DNA from: Mucilaginibacter pineti
Lineage (GTDB): Bacteria > Bacteroidota > Bacteroidia > Sphingobacteriales > Sphingobacteriaceae
Direction of reading: 5' to 3'
DNA length: 64,000 bases
NCBI RefSeq assembly: GCF_900101875.1
Contig: NZ_FNAI01000013.1
Span: forward strand, 124,001 to 188,000
Under the pieces are notes generated by a model that made no database searches, was not told the DNA's origin, and saw only the letters and a list, made by a program, of their open reading frames with translations. This document shows, one piece after another, positions 18,473-26,012 of the stretch. The position numbers and the translations under genes were made by a program. The number at the start of each line of letters is the position of its first letter. Within the stretch, counting starts at the first letter, position 1.

Positions 18473-18802
18473 TTATTTGAAACCGAAAAATGCTTTAATG
18501 ATAGTGGTCACGACAACCAGAAAAATACAGCTGCCAAACCAGCTGGCGGCAACTTTGGACGTATCCGGTTCTCCGGCATTCCATTTCTGGTATACCTTGA
18601 TCGCCCCTATTAAGGCTACTACACCCCCGATACCATACATCAGGCTCGTACCCGTTTTGAAGTACTCACGTACTTTTGAGTCGGCATCTTTAATACCGGC
18701 GTTACCATCCTGCGCAAAAGCTGCTGCGCTCTCCATCAGCATGACCAAAACTATCGCCCAGATTTTGCTGCTTTTTCTTTTCATCGTTCTGCACTTTTCC
18801 AT
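18473..18802 (-). CDS. traE: Conjugative transposon protein TraE (DUF4134, pilin-like)
   Basis: A signal peptide ending in AFAQ precedes DGNAGIKDADSKVREYF, then two transmembrane segments (TSLMYGIGGVVALIGAIKVY and SWFGSCIFLVVVTTIIKAFF). The second half is nearly identical to the operon B protein. TraE/DUF4134 is the small VirB2-like subunit, expected in many copies. The start at 18802 (MEKCR) matches the operon B start (MKKCR). Two strong hairpins lie in the 215 bases upstream, as in operon B; they could set its expression apart from that of its neighbours. Confidence 0.93.
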   Translation of the reverse strand: MEKCRTMKRKSSKIWAIVLVMLMESAAAFAQDGNAGIKDADSKVREYFKTGTSLMYGIGGVVALIGAIKVYQKWNAGEPDTSKVAASWFGSCIFLVVVTTIIKAFFGFK

Positions 18803-18832
18803 ATTTATTGTTTTAAAAATTTAAGACAAAAG

Positions 18833-18876
18833 GTTCCCTTACCCGCCGCCTTACAGGGCAGCGGGGGACAAGGAAC
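18833..18876 (-). promoter_or_regulatory. GC-rich hairpin in the traE leader (operon A, distal)
   Basis: On the plus strand, GTTCC...GGAAC encloses CCGC/GCGG and GCC/GGC around a short loop. It lies about 30 bases upstream of traE in the direction of transcription, the same distance as the second hairpin in operon B. It has no U-tract, so it does not look like a plain terminator; an RNA-processing or stability role is possible. Confidence 0.6.
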
Positions 18877-18962
18877 AGACACCATCGCAGTCCGTCAAAT
18901 CGTCTTCACTTTGCTATCCAGCAGGGAAGGATGGTGGCATTTTTTAAATTTCTTTTGATAAA

Positions 18963-19008
18963 CCGGTCTGCCGTCCCCGCCGATCATGGCGGCGGGGTAC
19001 GGTAACCG
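18963..19008 (-). promoter_or_regulatory. GC-rich hairpin in the traE leader (operon A, proximal)
   Basis: CCCCGCC pairs with GGCGGGG around a 6-7 base loop, extended by CCGT/ACGG and CCGGT/ACCGG. It lies 10 bases after the stop of the first gene of operon A; the matching hairpin in operon B lies 14 bases after the corresponding stop. Confidence 0.65.
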
Positions 19009-19017
19009 GCGACTGCA

Positions 19018-19494
19018 CTACATCACCCACAATTCTTCCACTTCTTCTTCATTGGGTGCAGTTAAACCGTTTTCGGTACATTCATATATGATGAGTTCAT
19101 TAAGGGCAGTTCGGTAACTCGTATGCACGAGGTCGGGATAGCCGGAGATGATTTTTTTTAGCTCTTCATTCAGCTGACCTTTAACCAGGTTTTCTTTGGA
19201 TGCCAGCGTGATCCGCTCTTTAAATGCCGCGACCAATTTTTCAATTCTGTCAAACAACGCATCGGATTTTTCTGCATAATTCACTGATTCTTCAGTTGAG
19301 TCCTCAGGCAGTTCGTCGAGCTCTTCTTCCGGCTCTTCCGAAAACTTTTCATCTTCTGCGAGCACGGCTGGTTTTCTGCGGGGTTTGAAGTCTTTTATAT
19401 CGCCGGCATATTTGATGGCAAGGAAACCATAATATACTATTAATACGATGATGAGTGCCCCTGCTAACTCTCCCCAGCTGATGTCCTGTAACAT
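19018..19494 (-). CDS. First gene of tra operon A: membrane-anchored acidic protein
   Basis: One N-terminal transmembrane helix (GALIIVLIVYYGFLAIKYA) is followed by a strongly acidic linker (EDEKFSEEPEEELDELPEDS) and a helical C-terminal domain. The counterpart in operon B (52012-52494) shares the start (MLQDISWGE against MLKQITWTS), the LIVYY membrane motif and the C-terminal pattern: YRTALNELIIYECTENGL against HRPAINELVVSECERLGT. No named family was recognised. It opens both operons, so it is probably a genuine part of the transfer machinery or its control. Confidence 0.75.
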   Translation of the reverse strand: MLQDISWGELAGALIIVLIVYYGFLAIKYAGDIKDFKPRRKPAVLAEDEKFSEEPEEELDELPEDSTEESVNYAEKSDALFDRIEKLVAAFKERITLASKENLVKGQLNEELKKIISGYPDLVHTSYRTALNELIIYECTENGLTAPNEEEVEELWVM

Positions 19495-19585
19495 AATCTT
19501 TTCGTTTTAGTGATTCAACTTTCAAACCCTGGCTTCAGGCCTTCAGGTCCGTTTGATTTATGATACAAAGTAAAGGCTGTGGGAA

Positions 19586-19620
19586 ATGCTGGTAAAGTAC
19601 AGGAAAAGTTGTACCCCGGT
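19586..19620 (-). repeat. Copy of a ~32-base repeat upstream of tra operon A
   Basis: Read on the minus strand this is CGGGGTACAACTTT, 4 bases, then GTACTTTACC, one base, GCATT. The same elements, with 3 bases in the middle, occur on the plus strand at 30081-30112 just upstream of the mobilisation genes. In each case the repeat points toward the adjacent operon, here about 95 bases upstream of the first gene. It could be an origin-of-transfer component or a shared operator. Confidence 0.7.
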
Positions 19621-19751
19621 TGTTCGTTTAGTAACGCACTGATAAACAGCGAGAAAAAATATCAAATAAAAATTAATTTATATTTTTAGTGTGGATTTGC
19701 CGGAATTATAAGCGTAAATTGAGTGCTCAATCATTAACCTTATCTTTTCGC

Positions 19752-20243
19752 ATGGAAACACCAGTGCCCGATATTAAAAAGGTAAACGACACGCTGGAAG
19801 GCGTCAGAATCCTTACGGCTGATCCGCTTATTTTAAAAGCCATCGATGACTGTCAGCAGTTGCTTGGCACCCCGCCGCCCGAAGAAAAACTATGGCGCTC
19901 CTCGTTATATCAGAAAACATTTCTCTGGATCGTAATCAGTCTGCTGATCGGATCTGTCTTATTCATTTATCACGGCGTCAACTTTTCAACAGCAAAAGAA
20001 GGCAAGCCTGCCAGCTATGACACCTGGGATATGATTATTTACGGTATCTGGATCATCGGGCCACCCTGCTTTTTCCTGATCGAGTATACTTACATTTTCG
20101 GCGCTGATGATAAAAACAGGATGAACAGTGCACAGCGCGACGATATCAAATACTGCCAGGATCTGGGCGCCAAGATCTGGGCAGCAGTTGCCGTATTCCT
20201 GAGCATTTTACTGACGATCAAATACGGTTCACCATTCAAATAA
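19752..20243 (+). CDS. Small polytopic membrane protein paired with the lipase
   Basis: The start at 19752 (METPVPDIKKVND) is preferred over a GTG at 19689. Three hydrophobic segments are visible: TFLWIVISLLIGSVLFIYHG, MIIYGIWIIGPPCFFLIEY and WAAVAVFLSILLTIKYG. An N-terminal cytosolic helical part precedes them. No family was recognised. It ends 11 bases before the lipase gene and is divergent from tra operon A. It may anchor, localise or restrain the lipase; a toxin-immunity-like pairing is possible but not shown. Confidence 0.7.
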   Translation: METPVPDIKKVNDTLEGVRILTADPLILKAIDDCQQLLGTPPPEEKLWRSSLYQKTFLWIVISLLIGSVLFIYHGVNFSTAKEGKPASYDTWDMIIYGIWIIGPPCFFLIEYTYIFGADDKNRMNSAQRDDIKYCQDLGAKIWAAVAVFLSILLTIKYGSPFK

Positions 20244-20254
20244 TAAAAAGTGTT

Positions 20255-21727
20255 ATGAGCAAACCATCGAGAGTACTGATCATCCATGGCTGGAGCGACT
20301 GCTCGGCCTCGTTTCAGGATATGAAAAATTACCTGATCCGGCAAAATGTTGGACAGGTCGAAACCATCTATTACGCCGATTATGAATCCCGTGAAGATAA
20401 TATCACTTATGAAGATGTGATCGAAGGACTGAATAATGAACTGATCCTGAAAAAGCTGATTTACAATAACGGAAAATCGGATTATGACCTGAAAATTGTG
20501 GTGCATTCAACCGGCGGGCTGGTGGTACGGCACTGGTTATGGCGATACTACGGTAAAACCGGGAGGATAGGCGATTGCCCGGTGACTAACCTGGTCATGC
20601 TGGCCCCGGCAAATTTTGGCTCGCCGCTGGCGCAGATGGGCAAATCTTTCCTGGGTGGTCTGGTAAAAGGACGCTGGAAGGTAGGTGATATGCTGGAAAC
20701 GGGAAAGATCATGCTGGACGGACTGGAGCTCGGCAGCTCTTATCAGTGGACACTGGCTCATAATGACCTCCTTGGAGAAAACAAATATTTTATGCCGGAC
20801 CATATCCGTACGGTGGTGATGGTTGGGGATACAGATTATAAAGGCATCAGGGGCTGGCTGAATAAACCAGGTACGGACGGTACGGTTGTGATTGCCGGTA
20901 CCAATCTGAATTCGGCGAAACTTTGCCTGCAGTTTACCCAGCCGGATAACCTTTCGGACAGTACTCCCGGGCACCAGTGGGTAACTACCAAACCGGTCAG
21001 TGATATTGCCTTTGGTGTATTGCGCGGACTGGACCATGGTTCGATCATCACCCAGTCATCTGCTGACTCGGAGAATGCCTCAGCTATCAGCAATCTGCTG
21101 GTGCGGGCACTGCAGATGGAAGACGAAAGCGGATTCAGAACACTGCAGTCAGACCTGACGAAATTTACTGATGACGCCTACGCTAAATCCATCAGTCCGA
21201 AATTCCAGCAGTTCCTGGTCCATGCGGTGGATTATCAGGACCGGTCTGCGATGGACTTTACCCTGGATTTTTCGGTGTACCTGAAAAGCAGGGCTTATGG
21301 AATTGTGGTGAACGAGTTACCCCAGACAGACAACGAGGAGGCGAACGATCAGACGACCGCGGAATATGAATACAGCCGCAGGATAAATGAGATCGTCAAC
21401 GGAGAAGCACACACCTTTTCCAGAGATTCCAGTTACCGCAGGTTACTGGTAAACACCACAGACCTCGAAAACCTGACCGCAGAAATCAGCGAGGATCCCG
21501 ATATGGCTGCAGGTTTTGGCATTTTCATGAAAGTATATGTCCCTGCCGTTGACAAGGAAATCGGTTATTACACGAAAAACCTGCAGAACATTCTGATCTA
21601 TGATTCTGCAAATACAAGTACGGAAACACCCTCATTTTTTTTCCCGAATACCACCACATTGATGGAAATCCAGGTTGACCGGGTGAATGGTTATGTCACC
21701 GTGGGTACCGTGCCGCAAACACATTAA
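20255..21727 (+). CDS. Alpha/beta-hydrolase, lipase/esterase-like, with extra C-terminal domain
   Basis: The first ~290 residues have the layout of an alpha/beta-hydrolase lipase. There is an oxyanion-region HGWSDCSASF near the start, a nucleophile elbow VVHSTGG with Ser85 (the usual first Gly of GxSxG is His-preceded Val here), then APANFGSPLA. A probable acid is Asp208 (GTDGTVVIAG) and the His is His261 (LDHGSII). This resembles cytosolic PGAP1-like or phospholipase-like hydrolases; there is no signal peptide. Residues ~310-490 form a separate, unrecognised beta-rich domain (FTLDFSVYLKSRAYGIVVNE, later VYVPAVDKEIGYY). The substrate is unknown; membrane lipids are plausible given the adjacent membrane protein. 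Confidence 0.75.
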   Translation: MSKPSRVLIIHGWSDCSASFQDMKNYLIRQNVGQVETIYYADYESREDNITYEDVIEGLNNELILKKLIYNNGKSDYDLKIVVHSTGGLVVRHWLWRYYGKTGRIGDCPVTNLVMLAPANFGSPLAQMGKSFLGGLVKGRWKVGDMLETGKIMLDGLELGSSYQWTLAHNDLLGENKYFMPDHIRTVVMVGDTDYKGIRGWLNKPGTDGTVVIAGTNLNSAKLCLQFTQPDNLSDSTPGHQWVTTKPVSDIAFGVLRGLDHGSIITQSSADSENASAISNLLVRALQMEDESGFRTLQSDLTKFTDDAYAKSISPKFQQFLVHAVDYQDRSAMDFTLDFSVYLKSRAYGIVVNELPQTDNEEANDQTTAEYEYSRRINEIVNGEAHTFSRDSSYRRLLVNTTDLENLTAEISEDPDMAAGFGIFMKVYVPAVDKEIGYYTKNLQNILIYDSANTSTETPSFFFPNTTTLMEIQVDRVNGYVTVGTVPQTH

Positions 21728-22038
21728 TAATCCACGGTTCGGTTCCCCCTATCTCCCGGGATTATGTTATTTATTAGCTTCTAAAAAGAAAAAAACAATA
21801 ATTCCCTCTAATCAATTTCTGTAAGAACGCTCAAAAATCATTAGTTTAAATCGTGCTTATCGTCTACCCGTCAGCTATTGCTGAAGACGAAATCTTTCTA
21901 CTGCGAATTGAACAGCAATAACATCTTATTAACTTCTGTTTATTCCATTTAGCTTAATTTAAGGACTGGAAAGATTTCCAACCTTGATTTATTAACGCAA
22001 ATTCTCCTTATTTAAGGAGATTGACTGATTGGTTTTCG

Positions 22039-22075
22039 TTAGGGCCGGAGCCGTGAAAGGCGGCTATGGCCCTAA
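22039..22075. repeat. Perfect hairpin in the non-coding region
   Basis: TTAGGGCC pairs with GGCCCTAA and encloses a second stem AGCCG/CGGCT. There is no gene just upstream and no long U-tract, so a terminator role is not obvious. Confidence 0.65.
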
Positions 22076-22122
22076 TAACTTTCATAAACATCTTATTAAC
22101 GTTTTCATATTAATCTATCATC

Positions 22123-22130
22123 TACCTTTG
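22123..22130 (+). promoter_or_regulatory. Bacteroidetes-type -7 element
   Basis: TACCTTTG matches the TAnnTTTG consensus of Bacteroidetes housekeeping promoters. No good TTTG -33 box was found at the usual spacing (the nearest match is the T-run at 22102-22105). It lies just upstream of the hairpins of the candidate RNA. Confidence 0.4.
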
Positions 22131-22135
22131 ATCCG

Positions 22136-22345
22136 GTGCGAAACTATATGATTTAGTTTCGTCACATTTTCAACGGGAAAATAATGACGGCCGCTTTTTA
22201 GCGGCTATCATTTGATCCTTTTGGTTGTTAAGATAGTCATGTGAAGGTTACTGTTACGATTAATAATAGAAGGTGTAATTCGGGGACATAGTTTTCAGCG
22301 CAGGGTAACCTGTAGCCCCCCAAACCCGGGGGGCTACCCTTTTTC
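22136..22345 (+). ncRNA. Candidate structured small RNA ending in a strong terminator
   Basis: There is no open reading frame of note. In order: hairpin CGAAACTA/TAGTTTCG at 22139-22161 (extendable by GTG/CAC), hairpin AATGA..GCCGCT/AGCGGC..TCATT at 22183-22212 with a 4-T loop, a single-stranded stretch of ~90 bases, and a terminator stem GTAGCCCCCC/GGGGGGCTAC at 22312-22337 followed by a T-tract. The bases AGGGTA at 22302 could alternatively pair with TACCCT at 22335, which would compete with the terminator. A -7 promoter element lies directly upstream. The RNA is inferred; no known family was recognised. Confidence 0.45.
22312..22345 (+). terminator. Intrinsic terminator
   Basis: A ten-base GC-rich perfect stem with a 6-base loop is followed by CCTTTTTCT. 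No protein gene ends nearby on the plus strand (the lipase stop is 585 bases upstream), so it most likely ends a non-coding transcript. Confidence 0.8.
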
Positions 22346-22530
22346 TGTCAAAGGTATTTCATCTTGTTGTGGATAATTATCATGAGTAATTATCACTGGT
22401 ATAGAACCGGCCCGCCTTTTTTGGCGGACTGCTCATTATTTTAGTCTGTAAAAAGGTGTTTTTTACCATATCTTAACTTGATAAGATTAACAGTTAGGAT
22501 TGTTATTATAAATAAAGTTGAAATAGCTAT

Positions 22531-22559
22531 AGGGCTGCGTTTTAATGCGGCCCTTTTTA
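22531..22559 (+). terminator. Second intrinsic terminator without an upstream gene
   Basis: AGGGCTGC pairs with GCGGCCCT (including a G-T pair) and is followed by TTTTTAT. No coding sequence lies between this and the terminator at 22312, so it may end a second short transcript or act as a back-up terminator upstream of the integrase. Confidence 0.7.
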
Positions 22560-22880
22560 TGTAAAAAAAACATATATGACCCGTTAACATTTTTCTGAAC
22601 GGCCAGACATTAACTTTATAAAATCAGGTCAGGAAATGGCCGGAAAATACCGGAAGGAAAAAGAGAATTTAACTCTGGTATTTCTGACCCGCACCAGCAG
22701 CGCCTTTCAGGCAACAATTCCCCTTCTGTCATTGAACTAAGATAAGGAAGGATGAATTGAACAATATCTTTAATATCAAAGTTATTGCGCCGGAAAGGCA
22801 AAGCAGGGAAGGGGTTTCAACCGTGTTAAAAGCGTTGAAAAAGCTATTTCCGACCGCCTAACCTTTAAATCTGGCCGGAA

Positions 22881-24311
22881 ATGGGACGGAATACAAGAAC
22901 AAAAAAAGACATTATAGCGGATGTTCACACCGCTGCACCCATCAGATCAAAACGAAATGCAAAAGGCGAGGTCAGCATTATCAATGATAATGGAATGATT
23001 CGTTTAAGGTGGTCTTATAAACGGGAAAGGTTTTCCTACAATACCGGCTTCCGGTTTGACGATGAGAAAAACCAGTATCACGCTTACCTGAAAGCGGCTG
23101 CAATCAAGCTCGAAATCTTAGACGGCTGTTTCGACAGAACCAAGTATAAGGCAGATACAGTGGAATATTGTCCGCTAAACATAATTAACGCAAAAGAGGT
23201 TGTTAAAAGCGCTGAAATAACACCCGTCGCAATTGATACTACAATATCATTTAACCACGCCTTAACGGCTTGTAACGCATCCGCAAACGAAGAATTAAAT
23301 CTCCCGGCTTCGGACAGTAAATTTTTCCAGTATATAGAAACATTGTTTGCTAATTATAGTTGTAAAGAAGTTATCCCGCCGGGTAAATCTGCTATCCTTG
23401 AAAAATTTGACCAGTGGTCAACGGCAATCAGGCACAAGGACATTACCAGAGACAACAGATACAAAAGTCTCCGAAGTAAATTATTCACATGGCACTATAC
23501 CTCTGTGAGTGATTTACCGGCATTGCTCGACACTGAAAACCTGAGTTTTGGAACGTATAATGAATACTTAGGCCTCTACCGTAAATTTTTCGAATGGATA
23601 ACTGATACAAAACTCATTGCTTACAACCCATTTAAACATGTGATGAAACGAATCGATCCGGGATTACCTGATCCGATAGAACGCAGCGCCTTAACACCTG
23701 ACGTAATAACAGCCATACTCAAAGCATTTAAAAATAACACATTCGGAAAGTATCACCACCGTTATTATGATTTCCTGTATTTCATTTATGCAACGGCGGC
23801 AAGAAACGCTGAAGCTATTGGCCTAAAAAGGAAATATGTAGACCTCGAAAATCGAACGATAACTATCGCCGAATGTTTTGCCCGGTCAATTCATGGTACG
23901 CATCATAATGCAAGGGTGTGGAAAAAGACAAAGACCCAGAATATCAGGAAACTAAAAATGTCTGAAGGGTTATATCAGGTATTACTTCCTTTATGCCAAG
24001 GCAAGGCCGGCGATGATTTGATTTTTACGAGTGTTAACAAAAATTGTGTTGATGATGCGCTATTATTAAGAACGGCATTCAGAACGGTTTTAGCCGGCTT
24101 GGGAATTGATTACCGTGTTCTTTATACTGCAAGAAAAAGTTTAGCGACAGAGGCCCTCAGACAGGGTATGAATGTAAATAGCATAGCCTACATTCTTGGG
24201 CACTCCACTCTAAAAACGGCATTTGCATTTTATATTGAAAAACAAGAAGCGCTGGAAACATTACCTAATATAATTCAGATGGAAGAAGTAGAAGAAATCT
24301 ATAATTATTAA
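22881..24311 (+). CDS. Tyrosine recombinase (second integrase) with atypical active site
   Basis: A 476-residue phage-type integrase. The N-terminal ~100 residues are basic with an arm-type beta region (MIRLRWSYKRERFSYNTGF), followed by a long linker, a core-binding domain (~150-250) and the catalytic domain. Visible catalytic residues are Arg308 (ATAARNAEAIGL), Lys in WKKTKTQNIRKL, Arg418 in YTARKS, His441 in LGHSTL and Tyr451 in FAFYIEK. The HxxR histidine is replaced by Tyr415. It is unrelated in detail to the tra operon A integrase, so it may mark a second, nested mobile element. It ends in a strong shared terminator. Confidence 0.88.
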   Translation: MGRNTRTKKDIIADVHTAAPIRSKRNAKGEVSIINDNGMIRLRWSYKRERFSYNTGFRFDDEKNQYHAYLKAAAIKLEILDGCFDRTKYKADTVEYCPLNIINAKEVVKSAEITPVAIDTTISFNHALTACNASANEELNLPASDSKFFQYIETLFANYSCKEVIPPGKSAILEKFDQWSTAIRHKDITRDNRYKSLRSKLFTWHYTSVSDLPALLDTENLSFGTYNEYLGLYRKFFEWITDTKLIAYNPFKHVMKRIDPGLPDPIERSALTPDVITAILKAFKNNTFGKYHHRYYDFLYFIYATAARNAEAIGLKRKYVDLENRTITIAECFARSIHGTHHNARVWKKTKTQNIRKLKMSEGLYQVLLPLCQGKAGDDLIFTSVNKNCVDDALLLRTAFRTVLAGLGIDYRVLYTARKSLATEALRQGMNVNSIAYILGHSTLKTAFAFYIEKQEALETLPNIIQMEEVEEIYNY

Positions 24312-24318
24312 GAAAACT

Positions 24319-24356
24319 AAACTAAAACAGGCGCAAATGCGCCTGTTTTAGTTTTC
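24319..24356. terminator. Bidirectional terminator between integrase and kinase-like gene
   Basis: A 16-base perfect stem (AAACTAAAACAGGCGC with its complement) around the loop AAAT, with A- and T-rich flanks on both sides. It serves the two convergent genes; the last bases of the minus-strand coding sequence lie inside the right arm. Confidence 0.9.
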
Positions 24357-25295
24357 AGACCAATTTACGGTGAAATCATCTGTTCGACGTTCAAGCGGTA
24401 GCGTGAGTATTAAACGGGACTTTTTTCCCTCGCAGATTATACCAGCTTTTCCGTTGAGGAACTTCGCAAGTGACCTCGCAGTAGACAACCCAAAGTTATC
24501 TCCATTTATTTTGTCAAAATCTTTTAGCTGATACTCAAACATGCTTTCCGGGTTTTCAGGCAACAATTGGTTTGATGTAAAGCTCACTTCAAATTGAATA
24601 TCATATAATACCCGTTCGACCAGCAATTTTATATCACTTCCCGGATTAGCAAATCTTACTGCACCGAGAATTAAATTAAATACAATCTGATTGATTCTTA
24701 CTAGATCACCTTCAAATTTTCCGACGTTTTGATGTACTTCAGTAATCAAATTTATTTTCCTGCTGTGGATATAACAGCAGGTTAAAATTTTCATTTCCGT
24801 TATCCATGATGCAGAATCAATAGGCATTATATTTTTCTTAGCCTTTTGGCGGGTCAAATACCAGTCAAACACCTGTGGGTTATCCAATATAGCGAGTGCC
24901 TGATCTGTGATTAAATCTAATGATTTAGCGATTATCCCGGGTTGTTTTTCGTCAATGCCTTCACTTGATAAGTGCCGTCTGAGTTGTGCAATAGAACTCA
25001 AATTAGCCCGCAGTTCCTGCCGGAACATATTGATCGCCATTGATGTGAATATTTTGATCTGACCAAAGTAACGTTCATTGCTCTTTGCGCTTGCTTTATA
25101 AGTAAAAATATAACTGTTTAAAACCAGCAGCAAAAGCGCAAGGGTAGCGGCAATTTTCAGATGTTGCTCCAACAGTATAATCATCAGATATAAAACGATG
25201 AGGCTGGCAACACACAGAAGGCTATAATTTTTAAGAAAGTACTTTATACGCCTGAAAAACTTGGCGATCATTGAGGGGCGGCTGTTAACGGGCAT
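24348..25295 (-). CDS. Degenerate sensor-histidine-kinase-like membrane protein
   Basis: Two transmembrane helices (residues ~24-41 and ~46-66) precede a kinase-like core. The region that normally reads F-x-H-E-L-R is MFRQELRANLSS, with Gln93 in place of the phosphorylated His. The N-box reads FNLILGAVRFA, with Gly in place of the second Asn. The DxGxG G1 motif is not visible, but the G2-like stretch FGLSTARSLAKFLNGKAGI is intact. This suggests a pseudokinase keeping the fold but not catalysis, perhaps a sensor, scaffold or decoy. No response regulator is adjacent. A classical kinase is considered unlikely. Confidence 0.75.
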   Translation of the reverse strand: MPVNSRPSMIAKFFRRIKYFLKNYSLLCVASLIVLYLMIILLEQHLKIAATLALLLLVLNSYIFTYKASAKSNERYFGQIKIFTSMAINMFRQELRANLSSIAQLRRHLSSEGIDEKQPGIIAKSLDLITDQALAILDNPQVFDWYLTRQKAKKNIMPIDSASWITEMKILTCCYIHSRKINLITEVHQNVGKFEGDLVRINQIVFNLILGAVRFANPGSDIKLLVERVLYDIQFEVSFTSNQLLPENPESMFEYQLKDFDKINGDNFGLSTARSLAKFLNGKAGIICEGKKSRLILTLPLERRTDDFTVNWSEN

Positions 25296-25722
25296 TATGA
25301 TAGAATGTTGTGAATAATACCCTGTAAGTTAGTGTATCGCGATTTTAGTTTCGTTAATGATTTGTTAATGACGTAAGATATTTATTTAATTTATAGATAA
25401 CTATACGCCTGTCAGATAGGATTTTGAGAAAAATAATTAGAGCAAAAAATCGAAAAATATTATGACTGCGGTGCAGATTCCTGCTACTGCCAGTAGCTTT
25501 ATAACAGCAAAGGAAATACAGCGACACACAGATATAGTTACGATTACAATTATCAAGGAACCCAGCCAACCGGCCATTCTCAAAACCTAAACATTTTCAG
25601 TTACCTAAAAATCCATTCTGAAGAAGATCAGCAATATAACAGCTTCAAAAAAGAAAAAAAAGGGGGAAGCTGAAAACCCATGAAAAGAGTAAGCAACAAT
25701 TAATCATTCAAAACTTTGTATT
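25296..25722. other. Intergenic region, divergent promoters expected
   Basis: AT-rich stretch between the minus-strand kinase-like gene and the plus-strand small-peptide gene. A 42-codon plus-strand frame (25461-25589) is present but has no supporting features, and a 71-codon minus-strand frame looks random. Apart from the small inverted repeat GCTACTG/CAGTAGC near 25482, nothing distinct was seen. Confidence 0.5.
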
Positions 25723-25971
25723 ATGACTATTCCAACAAAAGCAAGAGCAATCCTTTTTGGTATCGCTATTCTCGGCATTACTGGCGGTGTAATGGCTTCC
25801 AAGGCAAAGCGAGGCGCTAGAATCTTTACAGCAGCAAACAGCACTGCCCCATGTACAAATCTGACTAATGGATTTACAATTACAAAAGATGCTAGTGCGC
25901 CGTTGAGTTATGCCAGTATCAGTTCTACTACTGTTGCTTGTCCACTTGTTTCTGTGACGGACCAACCGTAA
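25723..25971 (+). CDS. Small exported peptide, 82 residues
   Basis: The N-terminus ARAILFGIAILGITGGVMAS is a signal peptide or membrane anchor. The mature part is small, Ser/Thr/Ala-rich and contains two cysteines (TAPCTN and TVACPL) that could form a disulfide. It resembles in size and layout the short exported proteins often found near transport and peptidase genes in Bacteroidetes (DUF6520-like), but no firm family match can be claimed. It shares a bidirectional terminator with the convergent S9 peptidase gene. Confidence 0.65.
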   Translation: MTIPTKARAILFGIAILGITGGVMASKAKRGARIFTAANSTAPCTNLTNGFTITKDASAPLSYASISSTTVACPLVSVTDQP

Positions 25972-26010
25972 ATAAATAAGCCGAGAATAAGTATTCTCGG
26001 CTTATTTATT
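25971..26010. terminator. Bidirectional terminator with 19-base perfect stem
   Basis: AATAAATAAG CCGAGAATA, loop AG, and the exact complement. The GC-containing core is flanked by A-rich and T-rich arms, so it can terminate in both directions. It separates the small-peptide gene from the S9 peptidase gene. Confidence 0.9.
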
Positions 26011-26012
26011 AT

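Larger units (their letters stand above)
21728..22880 (+). other. Hairpin-rich non-coding region between lipase and integrase
   Basis: No convincing gene was found in these 1.15 kb; the minus-strand frame at 22616-22801 looks random. The stretch contains the 13-mer CCCCTATCTCCCG at 21746-21758 (also at 30050-30062), a hairpin TCTCCTT-ATT-AAGGAGA near 22003, the hairpin at 22039-22075, a candidate RNA at 22136-22345 and a further terminator at 22531. The motif CATCTTATTAAC occurs twice, near 21921 and 22088. Its place just upstream of an integrase gene makes an attachment-site or recombinase-binding role possible. Confidence 0.6.

Noticed and set aside
22403..22440. Short hairpin CCGCC/GGCGG with T-rich loop as a terminator
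   Set aside because: Stem of only five pairs and no T-tract after it; too weak to call.
22616..22801. Minus-strand 61-codon frame in the non-coding region
   Set aside because: No motif, no start context and no neighbour; treated as chance.
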